From Micromonospora wenchangensis (GTDB lineage: Bacteria; Actinomycetota; Actinomycetes; Mycobacteriales; Micromonosporaceae): 64,000 nucleotides of DNA. A program made the translations under genes and the position numbers. The first letter of the stretch is position 1. Each line of letters begins with the position of its first letter. Positions 7,747 through 16,448 of the stretch are shown here, one piece after another. The stretch is taken from contig NZ_MZMV01000002.1 in assembly GCF_002210435.1 (NCBI RefSeq), positions 62,001 through 126,000 of the forward strand, read 5' to 3'. The notes under the pieces are model-generated. The model made no database searches, was not told the origin of the DNA, and saw only the letters and a list, made by a program, of their open reading frames with translations.

Positions 7747-9206
7747 CACGCCCCCAGCAGACTCTGGCCGCAGACCCGGACCACGTTACCGCTGACCGCC
7801 ACCGAGGCCGGCCACGCCAACCAGCCGATCGTCTCGGCGACGTCCACCGGCAGGCCGCCCTGGGCCAGGCTGTTCATCCGGCGACCCGCCTCCCGGATCA
7901 CCAGCGGGATGCGGGCGGTCAGACGGGTCTCGATGAACCCGGGTGCGACCGCGTTGACGCTGATCCCCCGCCCGGCCAGCGCCGGGGCGAGCGCGTCGAC
8001 CAGGCCGATCACCCCGGCCTTGCTGGTCGCGTAGTTGGTCTGCCCCCGGTTGCCGGCGATCCCGGCGATCGACGAGACGGCGACCAGCCGGCCCCCCTCG
8101 GGGATCAACCCCCGCTCCAGCAGCACGTCGTTGATCCGTTCCTGGCTGGAGAGGTTGACGTCGAGCACCGCGTCCCACCGGTCGGCGTCCATCCGACCCA
8201 GCGTCTTGTCGCGGGTGATGCCGGCGTTGTGCACCACCACGTCGACCCGGCCGTGCCGGTCGGCCAGGTGGTCGGCGAGCCGGGTGGGGGCGTCCGCGCC
8301 GGTCAGGTCGAGCTGTACGGCGGTGCCGCCGATCTCGTTGGCGACCGCCGCGAGGGCGTCGCCGGCCGCCGGGACGTCCAGCGCGACGACCTGCGCGCCG
8401 TCGCGGGCCAGCACCCGGGCTACCGCCGCGCCGATGCCCCGGGCCGCGCCGGTGACCAGCACGACCTGCCCGGCCAGCGGCCGGTCCCAGTCCGCCGGGA
8501 CGGCGGCCGGCCCGGTGCCGACCCGGACCACCTGCCCCGAGACGTACGCCGACCGGCCGGAGAGCAGGAACCGCAGGGTCGCCTCCAGGCTGGTCGTGGT
8601 GCCGGCGTCCCCGTCCGGGGTGACGTACACCAGTTGGGCGGTGACACCGCGACCGAACTCCTTGCCGATGCTGCGGGTCAGCCCCTCCAGGGCCCGCTGC
8701 GCGGTGGCCTCCCGGGCCGGGCCGCACTCGGCCGGCGGGGTGCCCAGCACGATCACCCGACCGCTGGGCAGCACCGAGCGGGCCTGCGGGTGGAAGAAGT
8801 CGTAGAGCTGGCGCAGGCCGGTGGAGTCGGTGATGCCTGTGGCGTCGTAGACCAGGGCGCCGAACCGGGCGGGCGTCCCGCTCCCGGCCGGTGCGCCGCC
8901 GTTGCCGGCCCGCTCGTCCCGACCGGCCGGGTCGGCGGGTCCGTCGGCTGCGGCGGAGTCGTCGTGCCCGGCGGCGGGTGGGGTGGTGCCGGTTGCGGTG
9001 CGCACGTCGACCCCGGCGGCGGTGAGCAGGGCGGCGACCGGGTCGGCGAGCCGGCCGCCGGTGGCCGCGCCGAGCAGGACCGGGCCGGGCAGCAGCGGGT
9101 CGCCGGGGGTGTGCCGGCGCAGTCGGGGTGGGTCGGGCAGCCCGAGGCGCTTGACCAGCGCGCGGCCGGCCCCCGATTGGACGAAGCTCGCGTACCTGTC
9201 GGTCAT
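7746..9206 (-). CDS. fabG4: high-molecular-weight 3-oxoacyl-ACP/CoA reductase (FabG4-like)
   Basis: A 486-residue short-chain dehydrogenase with an extra N-terminal Rossmann-like half, the mark of HMW FabG. The C-terminal half holds TGAARGIG (252-259) for NAD(P)H, NAG (327-329) and the catalytic YATSK with Y392 and K396. The N-terminal half lacks these and includes an Ala/Gly/Pro-rich insert near residues 70-110. It reduces 3-ketoacyl thioesters and is coupled to the HtdX-like dehydratase. It diverges from the thiolase gene, with a perfect palindrome 9 bases upstream of its ATG. Confidence 0.9.
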   Translation of the reverse strand: MTDRYASFVQSGAGRALVKRLGLPDPPRLRRHTPGDPLLPGPVLLGAATGGRLADPVAALLTAAGVDVRTATGTTPPAAGHDDSAAADGPADPAGRDERAGNGGAPAGSGTPARFGALVYDATGITDSTGLRQLYDFFHPQARSVLPSGRVIVLGTPPAECGPAREATAQRALEGLTRSIGKEFGRGVTAQLVYVTPDGDAGTTTSLEATLRFLLSGRSAYVSGQVVRVGTGPAAVPADWDRPLAGQVVLVTGAARGIGAAVARVLARDGAQVVALDVPAAGDALAAVANEIGGTAVQLDLTGADAPTRLADHLADRHGRVDVVVHNAGITRDKTLGRMDADRWDAVLDVNLSSQERINDVLLERGLIPEGGRLVAVSSIAGIAGNRGQTNYATSKAGVIGLVDALAPALAGRGISVNAVAPGFIETRLTARIPLVIREAGRRMNSLAQGGLPVDVAETIGWLAWPASVAVSGNVVRVCGQSLLGA

Positions 9207-9214
9207 AGGCGTAG

Positions 9215-9230
9215 CCTACTGGCCAGTAGG
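9215..9230. promoter_or_regulatory. perfect 16-bp palindrome between fabG4 and fadA2
   Basis: CCTACTGGCCAGTAGG is fully self-complementary. It lies centrally in the 56-base gap between two divergent fatty-acid genes, where one dimeric repressor could block both promoters. The regulator is not adjacent; the TetR protein at 1102 has a different-looking site. Confidence 0.65.
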
Positions 9231-9262
9231 TTGTGGGCAAGTCCTGAAACGGAGGCGGGATC

Positions 9263-10555
9263 GTGCAGAGCATCCGGCGGGTCGCGGTCATCGGCGGCAA
9301 CCGCATCCCCTTCGCCCGGTCCAACTCCCGCTACGCCAGCGCGTCCAACGCCGACCTGCTCGGCGCGGCGCTGGACGGGCTGGTCGCCCGGTTCGGGCTG
9401 GCCGGGCAGCGGGTCGGCGAGGTGGTGGCCGGGGCGGTGCTCAAGCACGCGAAGGACTTCAACCTGACCCGGGAGGTGGTGCTCGGCTCGAAGCTCGACC
9501 CGCACACCCCGGCGTACGACATCCAGCAGGCGTGCGGCACCGGCCTGGAGGCGGCCATCCTGGTCGCCAACAAGATCGCCCTCGGGCAGCTCGACGTGGG
9601 CATCGCCGGTGGGGTCGACACCACCTCCGACGCGCCGTTGGCGATCAACGAGGACATGCGCCGCACCCTGCTGAAGCTCAACAGTGCCAGGACCCTGGGC
9701 GAGCGGCTGAAAATCGCCGCGAAGCTCCGCCCGCACCAGCCGTTCCGGCCCGAACTGCCGCGCAACGCCGAGCCCCGCACCGGACTGTCCATGGGCGAGC
9801 ACGCCGCCCGGACGGCGCTGCGCTGGCAGATCGACAGGCAGGCGCAGGACGAGCTGGCGCTGCGCTCGCACCAGCGCCTCGCCGCCGCGTACGAGCGGGG
9901 GTTCTTCGACGACCTGATGACGCCGTACCTGGGGCTGACCCGGGACCAGAACCTCCGGCCCGACACCAGCCTGGACAAGCTCGGCGCGCTCCGGCCGGTC
10001 TTCGGCACCCGGGGCCCGGACGCCGAGCAGGCCACCATGACCGCCGGCAACTCGTCCCCGCTGACCGACGGCGCGTCCACCGTGCTGCTCGCCTCCGAGC
10101 AGTGGGCGCGCGAGCACCAGTTGCCCGTGCTGGCCTGGTTCTCCTGGTCGGAGACGGCGGCGGTGGACTTCGTGCACGGCGACGAGGGGCTGCTGATGGC
10201 CCCCGCGTACGCGGTGCCCCGGATGCTGGACCGGGCCGGGCTGACCCTCCAGGACTTCGACTTCTACGAGCTCCACGAGGCGTTCGCGTCGCAGGTGCTG
10301 GCCACCCTGGCGGCCTGGGAGTCGCCGGAGTTCGGCAAGGACCGGTTGGGCCGGGACGCCCCGCTGGGCGCGATCGACCGGGACCGGCTCAACGTCACCG
10401 GCTCGTCGCTGGCCGCCGGGCACCCGTTCGCCGCCACCGGGGGCCGGATCGTGGCGACCCTGGCGAAGCTGCTCGCCGAGAAGGGCGGCGGTCGGGGGCT
10501 GATCTCGATCTGCGCGGCCGGCGGGCAGGGCGTCACCGCCATCCTGGAGCGCTGA
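9263..10555 (+). CDS. fadA2: acetyl-CoA acyltransferase (thiolase, FadA2-like)
   Basis: A 430-residue thiolase that condenses or cleaves acyl-CoA and acetyl-CoA. The acyl-accepting Cys is C91 in IQQACGTGLEA; ELHEAFA, AAGHPFAATGGR and the C-terminal SICAAGGQG supply the other catalytic His and Cys. It starts with GTG 9263 after a GGAGG sequence. It diverges from the HtdX/FabG4 pair, so together they could interconvert 3-ketoacyl, 3-hydroxyacyl and enoyl thioesters. Confidence 0.92.
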   Translation: MQSIRRVAVIGGNRIPFARSNSRYASASNADLLGAALDGLVARFGLAGQRVGEVVAGAVLKHAKDFNLTREVVLGSKLDPHTPAYDIQQACGTGLEAAILVANKIALGQLDVGIAGGVDTTSDAPLAINEDMRRTLLKLNSARTLGERLKIAAKLRPHQPFRPELPRNAEPRTGLSMGEHAARTALRWQIDRQAQDELALRSHQRLAAAYERGFFDDLMTPYLGLTRDQNLRPDTSLDKLGALRPVFGTRGPDAEQATMTAGNSSPLTDGASTVLLASEQWAREHQLPVLAWFSWSETAAVDFVHGDEGLLMAPAYAVPRMLDRAGLTLQDFDFYELHEAFASQVLATLAAWESPEFGKDRLGRDAPLGAIDRDRLNVTGSSLAAGHPFAATGGRIVATLAKLLAEKGGGRGLISICAAGGQGVTAILER

Positions 10556-10658
10556 CCCCGGCGGCCCCCATCGGGGGACGAACCACCCAAAGTCTCACTT
10601 TTACGTGCTGACCTCCGCAGGATGAGGGCGCTACTCGTCCTGTTCTGGGAGGTTTGTG

Positions 10659-11603
10659 GTGAAACGCAGCCGTTGGCTTCTCGCCGTGCTCTCCAGCGCG
10701 GCCCTGGCCCTCATCCCCGGGGCCGCCCCGTCGGCCGGTACGCCGGGCAGCACGCCCCGGGCCGCCACGCTCGTCGACGACGCCTCCCGGGGGTCGGAGG
10801 GCAACCGCTCCGGCTCTCCGGGGGCGGACGGCGACCGCTCCGGCCACGGCGGGCAGCCCACCGCCCGCGCCGAGCACAGCCGACCCCGCACCCCGCAGCC
10901 GCCGCCCGACACACCGGGCCTGTGCCGGCCCGGCCTGCCGCCGGACGCCCCGCAGACCACCCGGTTCTACGACGACAACCGGCTGCTCGGGCCGGCCGTG
11001 CTGCCGACGGAGAGCCCGGTCGGCCCGCTGCTCGCCGGCTACCGGCGGTTCGGTGCGCAGACCGAAGCGCAGTGGATCGGCAACTACACGGTGAACGGGG
11101 CCGGCACGACGCTGGTCTTCCCGCCCGAGAACGGCTTCTTCCTCGGCCCCGACGGCAAACCGGTGAAGCAACGGCAGACCATGCTGCCCGGCTACCGGCT
11201 CGACCGGTTCGGCTTCACCGGTGGCAGCTTCCTGGCCCCGCTCGGCACCCCGTTCAGCTCCCGCTCCCTCGCCCCGCAGAGCCTGAACACCCCGCCCACC
11301 CCGCCGGCCACCACGCCCGCCGCGCCCCTGGCGAACTACCACACCTACTGCGTGCTGACGCCCTTCGACGTGGACTCCGGCCCGATCGCCCCCTGGTTCG
11401 CCCAACCCGGCATGGGCACCCAGTTCCAGCTCAACCCGGCGTACGTGCCGGAGGCCGGCAACCTGCTCACCGTGCAGTGGCTCCTCGACCACCACGTCAT
11501 CGTCGAGGAGTATCTCGGGGGGAGCACCCCGCCGTGCGCGGCCGACACCGTGCCGCGTCAGAGTGGGCGGGGCGGCGGACCGCGTACCGCCCCGGTGTGC
11601 TGA
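10659..11603 (+). CDS. secreted TNT-type NAD glycohydrolase toxin (candidate)
   Basis: A 314-residue protein with a signal peptide (KRSRWLLAVLSSAALALIPG), a Pro/Arg/Ser-rich linker to about residue 90, and a C-terminal TNT-like domain (about 125-285). Family landmarks are FPPENGFFLGPDGKP, LDRFGFTGGSFLAPLGTPF, YHTYCV and IAPWFAQPGMGTQF. R183 (in DRFG) and Q255 (in GTQF) match positions described as important in tuberculosis necrotizing toxin, which hydrolyses NAD+. Several Cys residues fit an extracellular, disulfide-bonded protein. I prefer GTG 10659 (6 bases after GGGAGG) over GTG 10656. A small gene 76 bases downstream may be its immunity protein. Confidence 0.8.
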   Translation: MKRSRWLLAVLSSAALALIPGAAPSAGTPGSTPRAATLVDDASRGSEGNRSGSPGADGDRSGHGGQPTARAEHSRPRTPQPPPDTPGLCRPGLPPDAPQTTRFYDDNRLLGPAVLPTESPVGPLLAGYRRFGAQTEAQWIGNYTVNGAGTTLVFPPENGFFLGPDGKPVKQRQTMLPGYRLDRFGFTGGSFLAPLGTPFSSRSLAPQSLNTPPTPPATTPAAPLANYHTYCVLTPFDVDSGPIAPWFAQPGMGTQFQLNPAYVPEAGNLLTVQWLLDHHVIVEEYLGGSTPPCAADTVPRQSGRGGGPRTAPVC

Positions 11604-11679
11604 TCCGTCGCCGCCGCGACCCGGTCGGTTCCTGTCGTGCCCGGCCCGGCCGGCCTGTTGACGCACCCTGGAGGTCACC

Positions 11680-11934
11680 GTGGACCGGCACGAGCTGCGT
11701 AACGCCCTCTTCGCGACCGGGATCTCCCCGGACGCCTTCGAACTGGAGGGGGTACACGAGCACGTTCCCCTGCCACCCGACTTCTGGTTCCTCCGCCGCT
11801 CCGCCGACGGGCGGTGGGAGATCGGGGCGTACGAACGCGGGGTGTACGACGTCCGCCTGACCTGCGACACCGAGCAGGAGGCGTGCGCGGGGTTGTGGCG
11901 GGCGCTGACCGGTCGGCCCGAGGGTGCCGGCTGA
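11680..11934 (+). CDS. small acidic protein, candidate immunity partner of the TNT toxin
   Basis: An 84-residue, acidic, Trp- and Glu-rich soluble protein with no signal peptide. It starts with GTG 11680 after a GGAGG sequence. It follows the TNT-type gene on the same strand at a 76-base gap, and nothing else downstream belongs to the unit. I know no named family for it; features are PPDFWFLRRSADGRWEIGAYERG and a terminal helix TEQEACAGLWRALTG. The immunity role rests on position, size and charge only. Confidence 0.6.
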   Translation: MDRHELRNALFATGISPDAFELEGVHEHVPLPPDFWFLRRSADGRWEIGAYERGVYDVRLTCDTEQEACAGLWRALTGRPEGAG

Positions 11935-12037
11935 GGTGGAGCGCGGGTCGGGTGCCGGTGCGACCGGTGGGTACGCCCCGGGCGGGGCCGCCGGCCCGGT
12001 CGAGGTCGTCGCGGCGTGGTGGCGGACAATGGGGTAC

Positions 12038-13459
12038 GTGACGATCCCGAACGTGCTCGCCCACCGGTACGCCTCACCCGAACTGGTCGCCCTCTGGTCC
12101 CCGGAGGAGAAGGTGCGGATGGAGCGGCGGCTCTGGCTCGCCGTGCTCCGCGCCCAGCGGGACCTCGGCGTGGCGGTGCCCGACGGCGTGGTCGAGGCGT
12201 ACGAGCGGGTGGTCGACCAGGTCGACCTGGCCTCGATCGCCGAGCGGGAGCGGGTCACCAGGCACGACGTGAAGGCCCGGATCGAGGAGTTCAGCGCGCT
12301 CGCCGGGCACGAGCACGTGCACAAGGGGATGACCTCCCGGGACCTCACCGAGAACGTCGAGCAGCTCCAGGTGCGCGCCTCGCTGGAGCTGATCCGCGAC
12401 CGGGTGGTCGCCGCGCTGGCCCGGCTGGCCTGGCTCGCCCACGAGCACTCCGGCCTGGTGCTGACCGGCCGTTCGCACAACGTCGCCGCGCAGGCCACCA
12501 CGCTGGGCAAGCGCTTCGCCTCGGCGGCGGAGGAACTGCTCATCGCGTACGAGCGGCTGGAGGACCTGATCGGCCGCTATCCGCTGCGCGGCATCAAGGG
12601 ACCGGTGGGCACCGCCGCCGACCAGCTCGACCTCTTCGACGGCGACGCGGAGAAGGTCGCCGAGCTGGAGCGTCGGGTCGCCGGTCACCTCGGCTTCTCC
12701 CGGGTGCTGGACAGCGTCGGGCAGGTCTACCCGCGTTCGCTGGACTTCGACGTGCTCGCCGCGCTCGCGCAGGTGGCCGCCGCGCCGTCGTCGCTGGCGA
12801 CCACGATCCGGCTGATGGTCGGTCAGGAGCTGGCGACCGAGGGCTTCAAGCCGGGCCAGGTGGGCTCCAGCGCGATGCCGCACAAGATGAACACCCGCTC
12901 GTCGGAGCGGGTGAACGGCTTCGCGGTGATCATCCGGGGTTATCTGTCGATGGTCGGCGAGCTGGCCGGCGACCAGTGGAACGAGGGGGACGTCTCCTGC
13001 TCGGTGGTCCGCCGGGTGGCCCTGCCGGACGCCTTCTTCGCCGCCGACGGGTTGTTCCAGACCTTCCTCACCGTGCTCGACGAGTTCGGGGCGTACCCGG
13101 CGGTGATCAGCCGGGAGCTGGAGCGCTTCCTGCCCTTCCTGGCCACCACCAGGATCCTGGTCGCGGCGGTGCGCCGGGGCGTCGGTCGGGAGGTCGCCCA
13201 CGAGGTGATCAAGGAGCACGCGGTCGCCGTGGCCCTCGCGATGCGCGAGAAGGGCGCCCCCGACAACGACCTGTTCGACCGGCTGGCCGCCGACTCCCGC
13301 CTCGGCCTCACCCGCGGCGAGATCGACACCCTGGTCGCCGACCCGACGACCTTCACCGGCGCCGCCCAGGCTCAGGTGGACGCGATCACCCGCCGCATCA
13401 CCACGGTCGTCACCACCCACCCCGAAGCCGCCACCTACTCCCCACCCCCCATCCTCTAA
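12038..13459 (+). CDS. purB: adenylosuccinate lyase
   Basis: A 473-residue fumarase/aspartase-superfamily lyase acting at two purine steps (SAICAR to AICAR, adenylosuccinate to AMP). The superfamily signature GSSAMPHKMN is intact, as are the upstream HKGMTSRDLTENVE and GRSHNVAAQATTLG stretches. I chose GTG 12038 because a GACAAT box ends seven bases before it, as in leaderless actinomycete promoters; ATG 12029 is an in-frame alternative. It stands apart from the other pur genes. Confidence 0.95.
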   Translation: MTIPNVLAHRYASPELVALWSPEEKVRMERRLWLAVLRAQRDLGVAVPDGVVEAYERVVDQVDLASIAERERVTRHDVKARIEEFSALAGHEHVHKGMTSRDLTENVEQLQVRASLELIRDRVVAALARLAWLAHEHSGLVLTGRSHNVAAQATTLGKRFASAAEELLIAYERLEDLIGRYPLRGIKGPVGTAADQLDLFDGDAEKVAELERRVAGHLGFSRVLDSVGQVYPRSLDFDVLAALAQVAAAPSSLATTIRLMVGQELATEGFKPGQVGSSAMPHKMNTRSSERVNGFAVIIRGYLSMVGELAGDQWNEGDVSCSVVRRVALPDAFFAADGLFQTFLTVLDEFGAYPAVISRELERFLPFLATTRILVAAVRRGVGREVAHEVIKEHAVAVALAMREKGAPDNDLFDRLAADSRLGLTRGEIDTLVADPTTFTGAAQAQVDAITRRITTVVTTHPEAATYSPPPIL

Positions 13460-13509
13460 CCGCCTCCGCCCCGCGCGTTCCCCCGCCCGCCCCGCCCACC
13501 CTTGCCCCG

Positions 13510-13567
13510 GTGATCAAGAGCTTTGCGTCACCAATGAAGATCAACCAGTCCCAAACCTCTTGATCAC
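13510..13567. repeat. 58-bp inverted-repeat element, copy 1
   Basis: The ends are the perfect inverted repeats GTGATCAAGAG and CTCTTGATCAC; pairing continues inward imperfectly. It lies 50 bases past purB. The first 33 bases differ by one base from the first 33 of copy 2 at 13603, and the arm sequence recurs at 51603. Confidence 0.85.
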
Positions 13568-13602
13568 GCCCCGCAGGCGTGGCCGGGCGTCGGCTCGCCC
13601 CC

Positions 13603-13660
13603 GTGATCAAGAGGTTTGCGTCACCAATGAAGATCGAATTGGCGTAAAGCTCTTGATCAC
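13603..13660. repeat. 58-bp inverted-repeat element, copy 2
   Basis: Same length and same 11-base inverted ends as copy 1, in the same orientation, 35 bases further on. The arms pair nearly all the way to a short AT-rich centre. Both copies fill the gap between the convergent purB and YbjQ-like genes. Confidence 0.85.
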
Positions 13661-13699
13661 CGGAGCCGAGAGGGTGGGCGGAAGCCGGGTGGAGGCGGG

Positions 13700-14161
13700 T
13701 CAGGAGTCCCGGGTGGGGGTTTCGGCGGCGGAGGAGAGGTTGGGGGCGCTCGCCGGTTCGGCGATGCCACCGGGGGCCTCGGTGAACCCGGGGTCGTGTG
13801 CGGTCTCGGCGGCGACCAGGGGCTGGTCGTGCGGCATGACGTCGGGGACCTTGGGTACCACGATCACCGCCGTGCCGTAGGCGCAGATCTCCATCCACAT
13901 CTCGCCGCAGTCCCGGCTGTCGAAGCGCATCCCCACCACGGCGTTGGCCCCGATACGCAGGGCCTCCTCGCCGAGCCGGGCCACCGAGTCGGTGCGCCAG
14001 CGGGTGAGGTTGTCCGGGGCCATCGGGTCGTACGCGCCACCGCGCAGGTTCTTGACCCCCTCGCGGTACGGGTTCCGGGTCCGCGCCATCGACGACACCA
14101 CTTCGCCGAGGATCTGGCGGATCTCGTAGCCGGGCAGTTGATCCGTCGTCACGACCAGCAC
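13700..14161 (-). CDS. YbjQ/DUF74 family protein
   Basis: A 153-residue protein whose first 100 residues match the YbjQ (DUF74) family: VVTTDQLPGYEIRQILGEVV at the N-terminus, then ARLGEEALRIGANAVVGMRF. These proteins form oligomeric barrels and are sometimes called heavy-metal-binding; function is unsettled. GTG 14161 gives the usual M-L-VVTTD start. The last 50 residues are an unconserved-looking Pro/Ala/Thr tail. It is convergent with purB. Confidence 0.85.
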   Translation of the reverse strand: MLVVTTDQLPGYEIRQILGEVVSSMARTRNPYREGVKNLRGGAYDPMAPDNLTRWRTDSVARLGEEALRIGANAVVGMRFDSRDCGEMWMEICAYGTAVIVVPKVPDVMPHDQPLVAAETAHDPGFTEAPGGIAEPASAPNLSSAAETPTRDS

Positions 14162-14233
14162 GGTTCCGATGCTGTCAGCAGCGGTACGGCGTCGAAGCGT
14201 GCCGTACGCACCTGGTCGGATGCTGCAAAACCA

Positions 14234-14276
14234 GGCGGCGCGGACGGCCGGCACGCGACCGGCCATCCGCACCGCC
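14234..14276 (-). terminator. terminator of the trypsin-like protease gene
   Basis: Two 18-base arms with a 7-base loop. In the minus-strand RNA both imperfect positions become G-U pairs, giving a full 18-pair stem followed by a U-rich UGGUUUUGC. In the plus-strand RNA they would be A-C mismatches, so the hairpin favours the minus direction. Confidence 0.8.
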
Positions 14277-14290
14277 TGCGGTGGTAACCG

Positions 14291-14974
14291 TCAGACACCG
14301 GCCGTCGAGGTGATCCAGGCCCGGTTGTACGCGACGCTGCCGTAGTTCTGGATGCTCGACCCGTCGGCGGTGGAGGCGACCCCGACCTGCCGGCCGTTGT
14401 AGAACTGCGGGCCGCCCGAGTCGCCGCGCCACGCGTTGCCGTTGATCCGGGTGCTGCGGATCGCCTGCCCGCCGTACGCGTCGGTGGCGTTGGTGCTGGT
14501 CACCTGCACCGAGGCGGTCTTGAGCTGGCTGGACGCCCCGCAGCCGCTGTAGCAGGTCATGCCCCAGCCGTAGATGGTGTTGGTGGAGCCGACCGGCGGG
14601 TTGCTGCTGGCCAGGCTGACCGCGGTGGTGCTGACCGTGCTGGACAGCCGCAGCAGGGCGAGGTCGTTGCGGGTGTAGGAGGCGCTCACGGTGCGGGTGG
14701 TGCCGCCCGAGGCGTAGTAGACGCTGCCGACCCGGACGGACATGGTGCCGCTGACGCAGTGCCGGGCGGTGAGCACCCACTGGGCGGAGATGACGCTGCC
14801 GGAGCAGGTGAACGACCCGTTGCTGAAGACCGCGGCGGCCCAGGGGGCGGAGGAGACGGTGCTCCCGCCGATGATCGGCTGCGGGCCGGCCGGGGCGGCG
14901 GTGGCCCCGGAGGCGGCGACGAGGACACCGGCGAGGGCGGTGGTGAGCACCGCGAGCGTGGAGCGGAGACGCAT
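14291..14974 (-). CDS. secreted trypsin-like serine protease
   Basis: A 227-residue S1-family protease. A signal peptide (about 1-27) precedes a short propeptide and the mature-like start PIIGGSTV. The catalytic triad is complete: H72 (LTARHC), D104 (RNDLALL) and S186 (GDSGGP). Cys residues fit the usual disulfides. It is small compared with mammalian trypsin, as in streptogrisin-like and Micromonospora enzymes. It has its own promoter-like TTGTGA-17-TAGCCT upstream and its own terminator. Substrate preference cannot be read reliably. Confidence 0.92.
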   Translation of the reverse strand: MRLRSTLAVLTTALAGVLVAASGATAAPAGPQPIIGGSTVSSAPWAAAVFSNGSFTCSGSVISAQWVLTARHCVSGTMSVRVGSVYYASGGTTRTVSASYTRNDLALLRLSSTVSTTAVSLASSNPPVGSTNTIYGWGMTCYSGCGASSQLKTASVQVTSTNATDAYGGQAIRSTRINGNAWRGDSGGPQFYNGRQVGVASTADGSSIQNYGSVAYNRAWITSTAGV

Positions 14975-15082
14975 CTGGGGGACTCCTTCGGGGGTGGGGC
15001 CCGGGGTGGCCGGGCGGGGTCGGGCGTCGGGGCGGGGGTGGCCCTTCGGGGACGCCGACCAGACATCGACGGTTGACGATAG

Positions 15083-15111
15083 AGGCTAGGGGGCGGTGAG
15101 CGGCTTCACAA
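15083..15111 (-). promoter_or_regulatory. candidate promoter of the serine protease gene
   Basis: On the minus strand TTGTGA and TAGCCT are separated by exactly 17 bases, about 110 bases upstream of the protease ATG. This fits a vegetative sigma consensus moderately well. Confidence 0.45.
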
Positions 15112-15437
15112 GACCACCATCGAGATCAACCAATGTGACAGGAATGACCCGGATGTGCTCGTCCCTGTTTGTCGGATACCGGTCGCAAATCTGGCGTTGA
15201 GCCGCGTATTGCCTGCTCAGGTAGGGTGTGTCGGAGCGACGCGGCGACGATCGGCAACAAATCCGTATCAGAGCGGCAACGAACGGATCTCGACCACACG
15301 TCCCCGCGGGCGGTAATGTCGATCACTGCCTGAACTGCGCCCGGCCGGTGCGTCCGGACCGGAATCTGCCAGGTACGCTGGCTGCGCTCGCCCGTAGTGG
15401 GCCGGCACCCAACTGCGTACACAGTCAGGAGTGCCCA
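15112..15437. other. intergenic region upstream of purSQL
   Basis: I see no convincing gene here. It is less GC-rich than its surroundings and contains a weak promoter-like pair, TTGAGC (15197-15202) and TAGGGT (15222-15227), with a long 19-base spacer on the plus strand. No riboswitch fold was recognised. A reverse-strand open frame across it lacks a ribosome-binding site. Confidence 0.4.
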
Positions 15438-15698
15438 GTGCCTCGCGTCGTCGTCGACGTCATGCTCAAGCCCGAGATCCTCGATCCTCAGGGCCAGGCC
15501 GTCGCAAACGCGCTGCCGCGGCTCGGCGTCGGTGACGTCGCCTCCGTCCGCATCGGCAGGCGGATCGAGATCGAGTTCACCGGCGAACCGGACCTGGACC
15601 GGGCCCGGGAGATCGCCGACAAGCTGCTCGCCAACCCCGTCATCGAGGACTTCACGGTCCGGGTCGAGGCCGACGAGACCGCGGACGCGAACTCGTGA
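15438..15698 (+). CDS. purS: phosphoribosylformylglycinamidine synthase subunit PurS
   Basis: An 86-residue small subunit of FGAM synthase that docks the glutaminase PurQ onto PurL. The family start [20 protein letters not shown] and the [13 protein letters not shown] core are present. It starts with GTG 15438, six bases after AGGAG. Its stop overlaps purQ's GTG start (GTGA), so purS and purQ are coupled. Confidence 0.93.
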   Translation: MPRVVVDVMLKPEILDPQGQAVANALPRLGVGDVASVRIGRRIEIEFTGEPDLDRAREIADKLLANPVIEDFTVRVEADETADANS

Positions 15699-16378
15699 CC
15701 GCCCGCGTCGGAGTGGTGACCTTCCCCGGCTCGTTGGACGACGGGGACGCCGCCCGCGCCGTGCGGATCGCCGGCGCGGAGCCGGTCCGGCTCTGGCACG
15801 GTGACCCCGAGCTGCACGGGGTGGACGCCGTCGTCCTCCCCGGTGGCTTCTCCTACGGCGACTACCTGCGCTGCGGGGCCATCGCCCGGTTCGCCCCGGT
15901 GATGGAGACCCTGGTCGACGCCGCCCGGGGCGGCCTGCCGGTGCTCGGCATCTGCAACGGCTTCCAGATCCTCTGCGAGGCCCACCTGCTGCCCGGCGCG
16001 CTCACCCGCAACCAGCACCTGCACTTCCGCAACCGCGACCAGGTCCTGCGCATCGAGTCGGTCGGCACCGCCTGGACGAACACCTTCCAGCCCGGCCAGG
16101 AGATCCTCATCCCGGTCAAGAACGGCGAGGGCTGCTACGTGGCCGATACCGCCACCCTCGACGCGCTGGAGGCCGAGGGGCGGATCGTCGCCCGCTACGT
16201 CGGCGGCAACCCCAACGGCTCGCAGCGGGACATCGCCGCGATCACCAACGCCGCCGGCAACGTGGTCGGCATCATGCCCCACCCCGAGCACGCGGTCGAG
16301 GCGCTCACCGGCCCCTCCCTGGACGGCCTCGGCTTCTTCACCTCGGTGCTCAAGCACCTGGTGGGGACACCGGCGTGA
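15695..16378 (+). CDS. purQ: phosphoribosylformylglycinamidine synthase subunit PurQ
   Basis: A 227-residue class I glutamine amidotransferase that makes ammonia from glutamine for FGAM synthesis. The nucleophile is C87 in GICNGFQ; the His/Glu partners are in MPHPEHAVE near the C-terminus. [11 protein letters not shown] is typical of PurQ. It lies between purS (4-base overlap) and purL (70-base gap). Confidence 0.95.
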   Translation: MTARVGVVTFPGSLDDGDAARAVRIAGAEPVRLWHGDPELHGVDAVVLPGGFSYGDYLRCGAIARFAPVMETLVDAARGGLPVLGICNGFQILCEAHLLPGALTRNQHLHFRNRDQVLRIESVGTAWTNTFQPGQEILIPVKNGEGCYVADTATLDALEAEGRIVARYVGGNPNGSQRDIAAITNAAGNVVGIMPHPEHAVEALTGPSLDGLGFFTSVLKHLVGTPA

Positions 16379-16448
16379 CGGTGCTCGGCGGCAACATCGG
16401 TCGGCTCCACCGCCCCACCGGCGGGTACGAGCGCAGCGAGGAGAGGTC

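Noticed and set aside
7740..9467. Plus-strand open frame opposite fabG4
   Set aside because: It is a shadow of a clearly recognised SDR gene and shows no conserved sequence.
10567..10578. Short CCCC/GGGG hairpin after fadA2
   Set aside because: Only about five base pairs, too weak to call a terminator with confidence.
15112..15437. Purine riboswitch before purS
   Set aside because: No purine-aptamer three-way junction or conserved loop sequence was seen.
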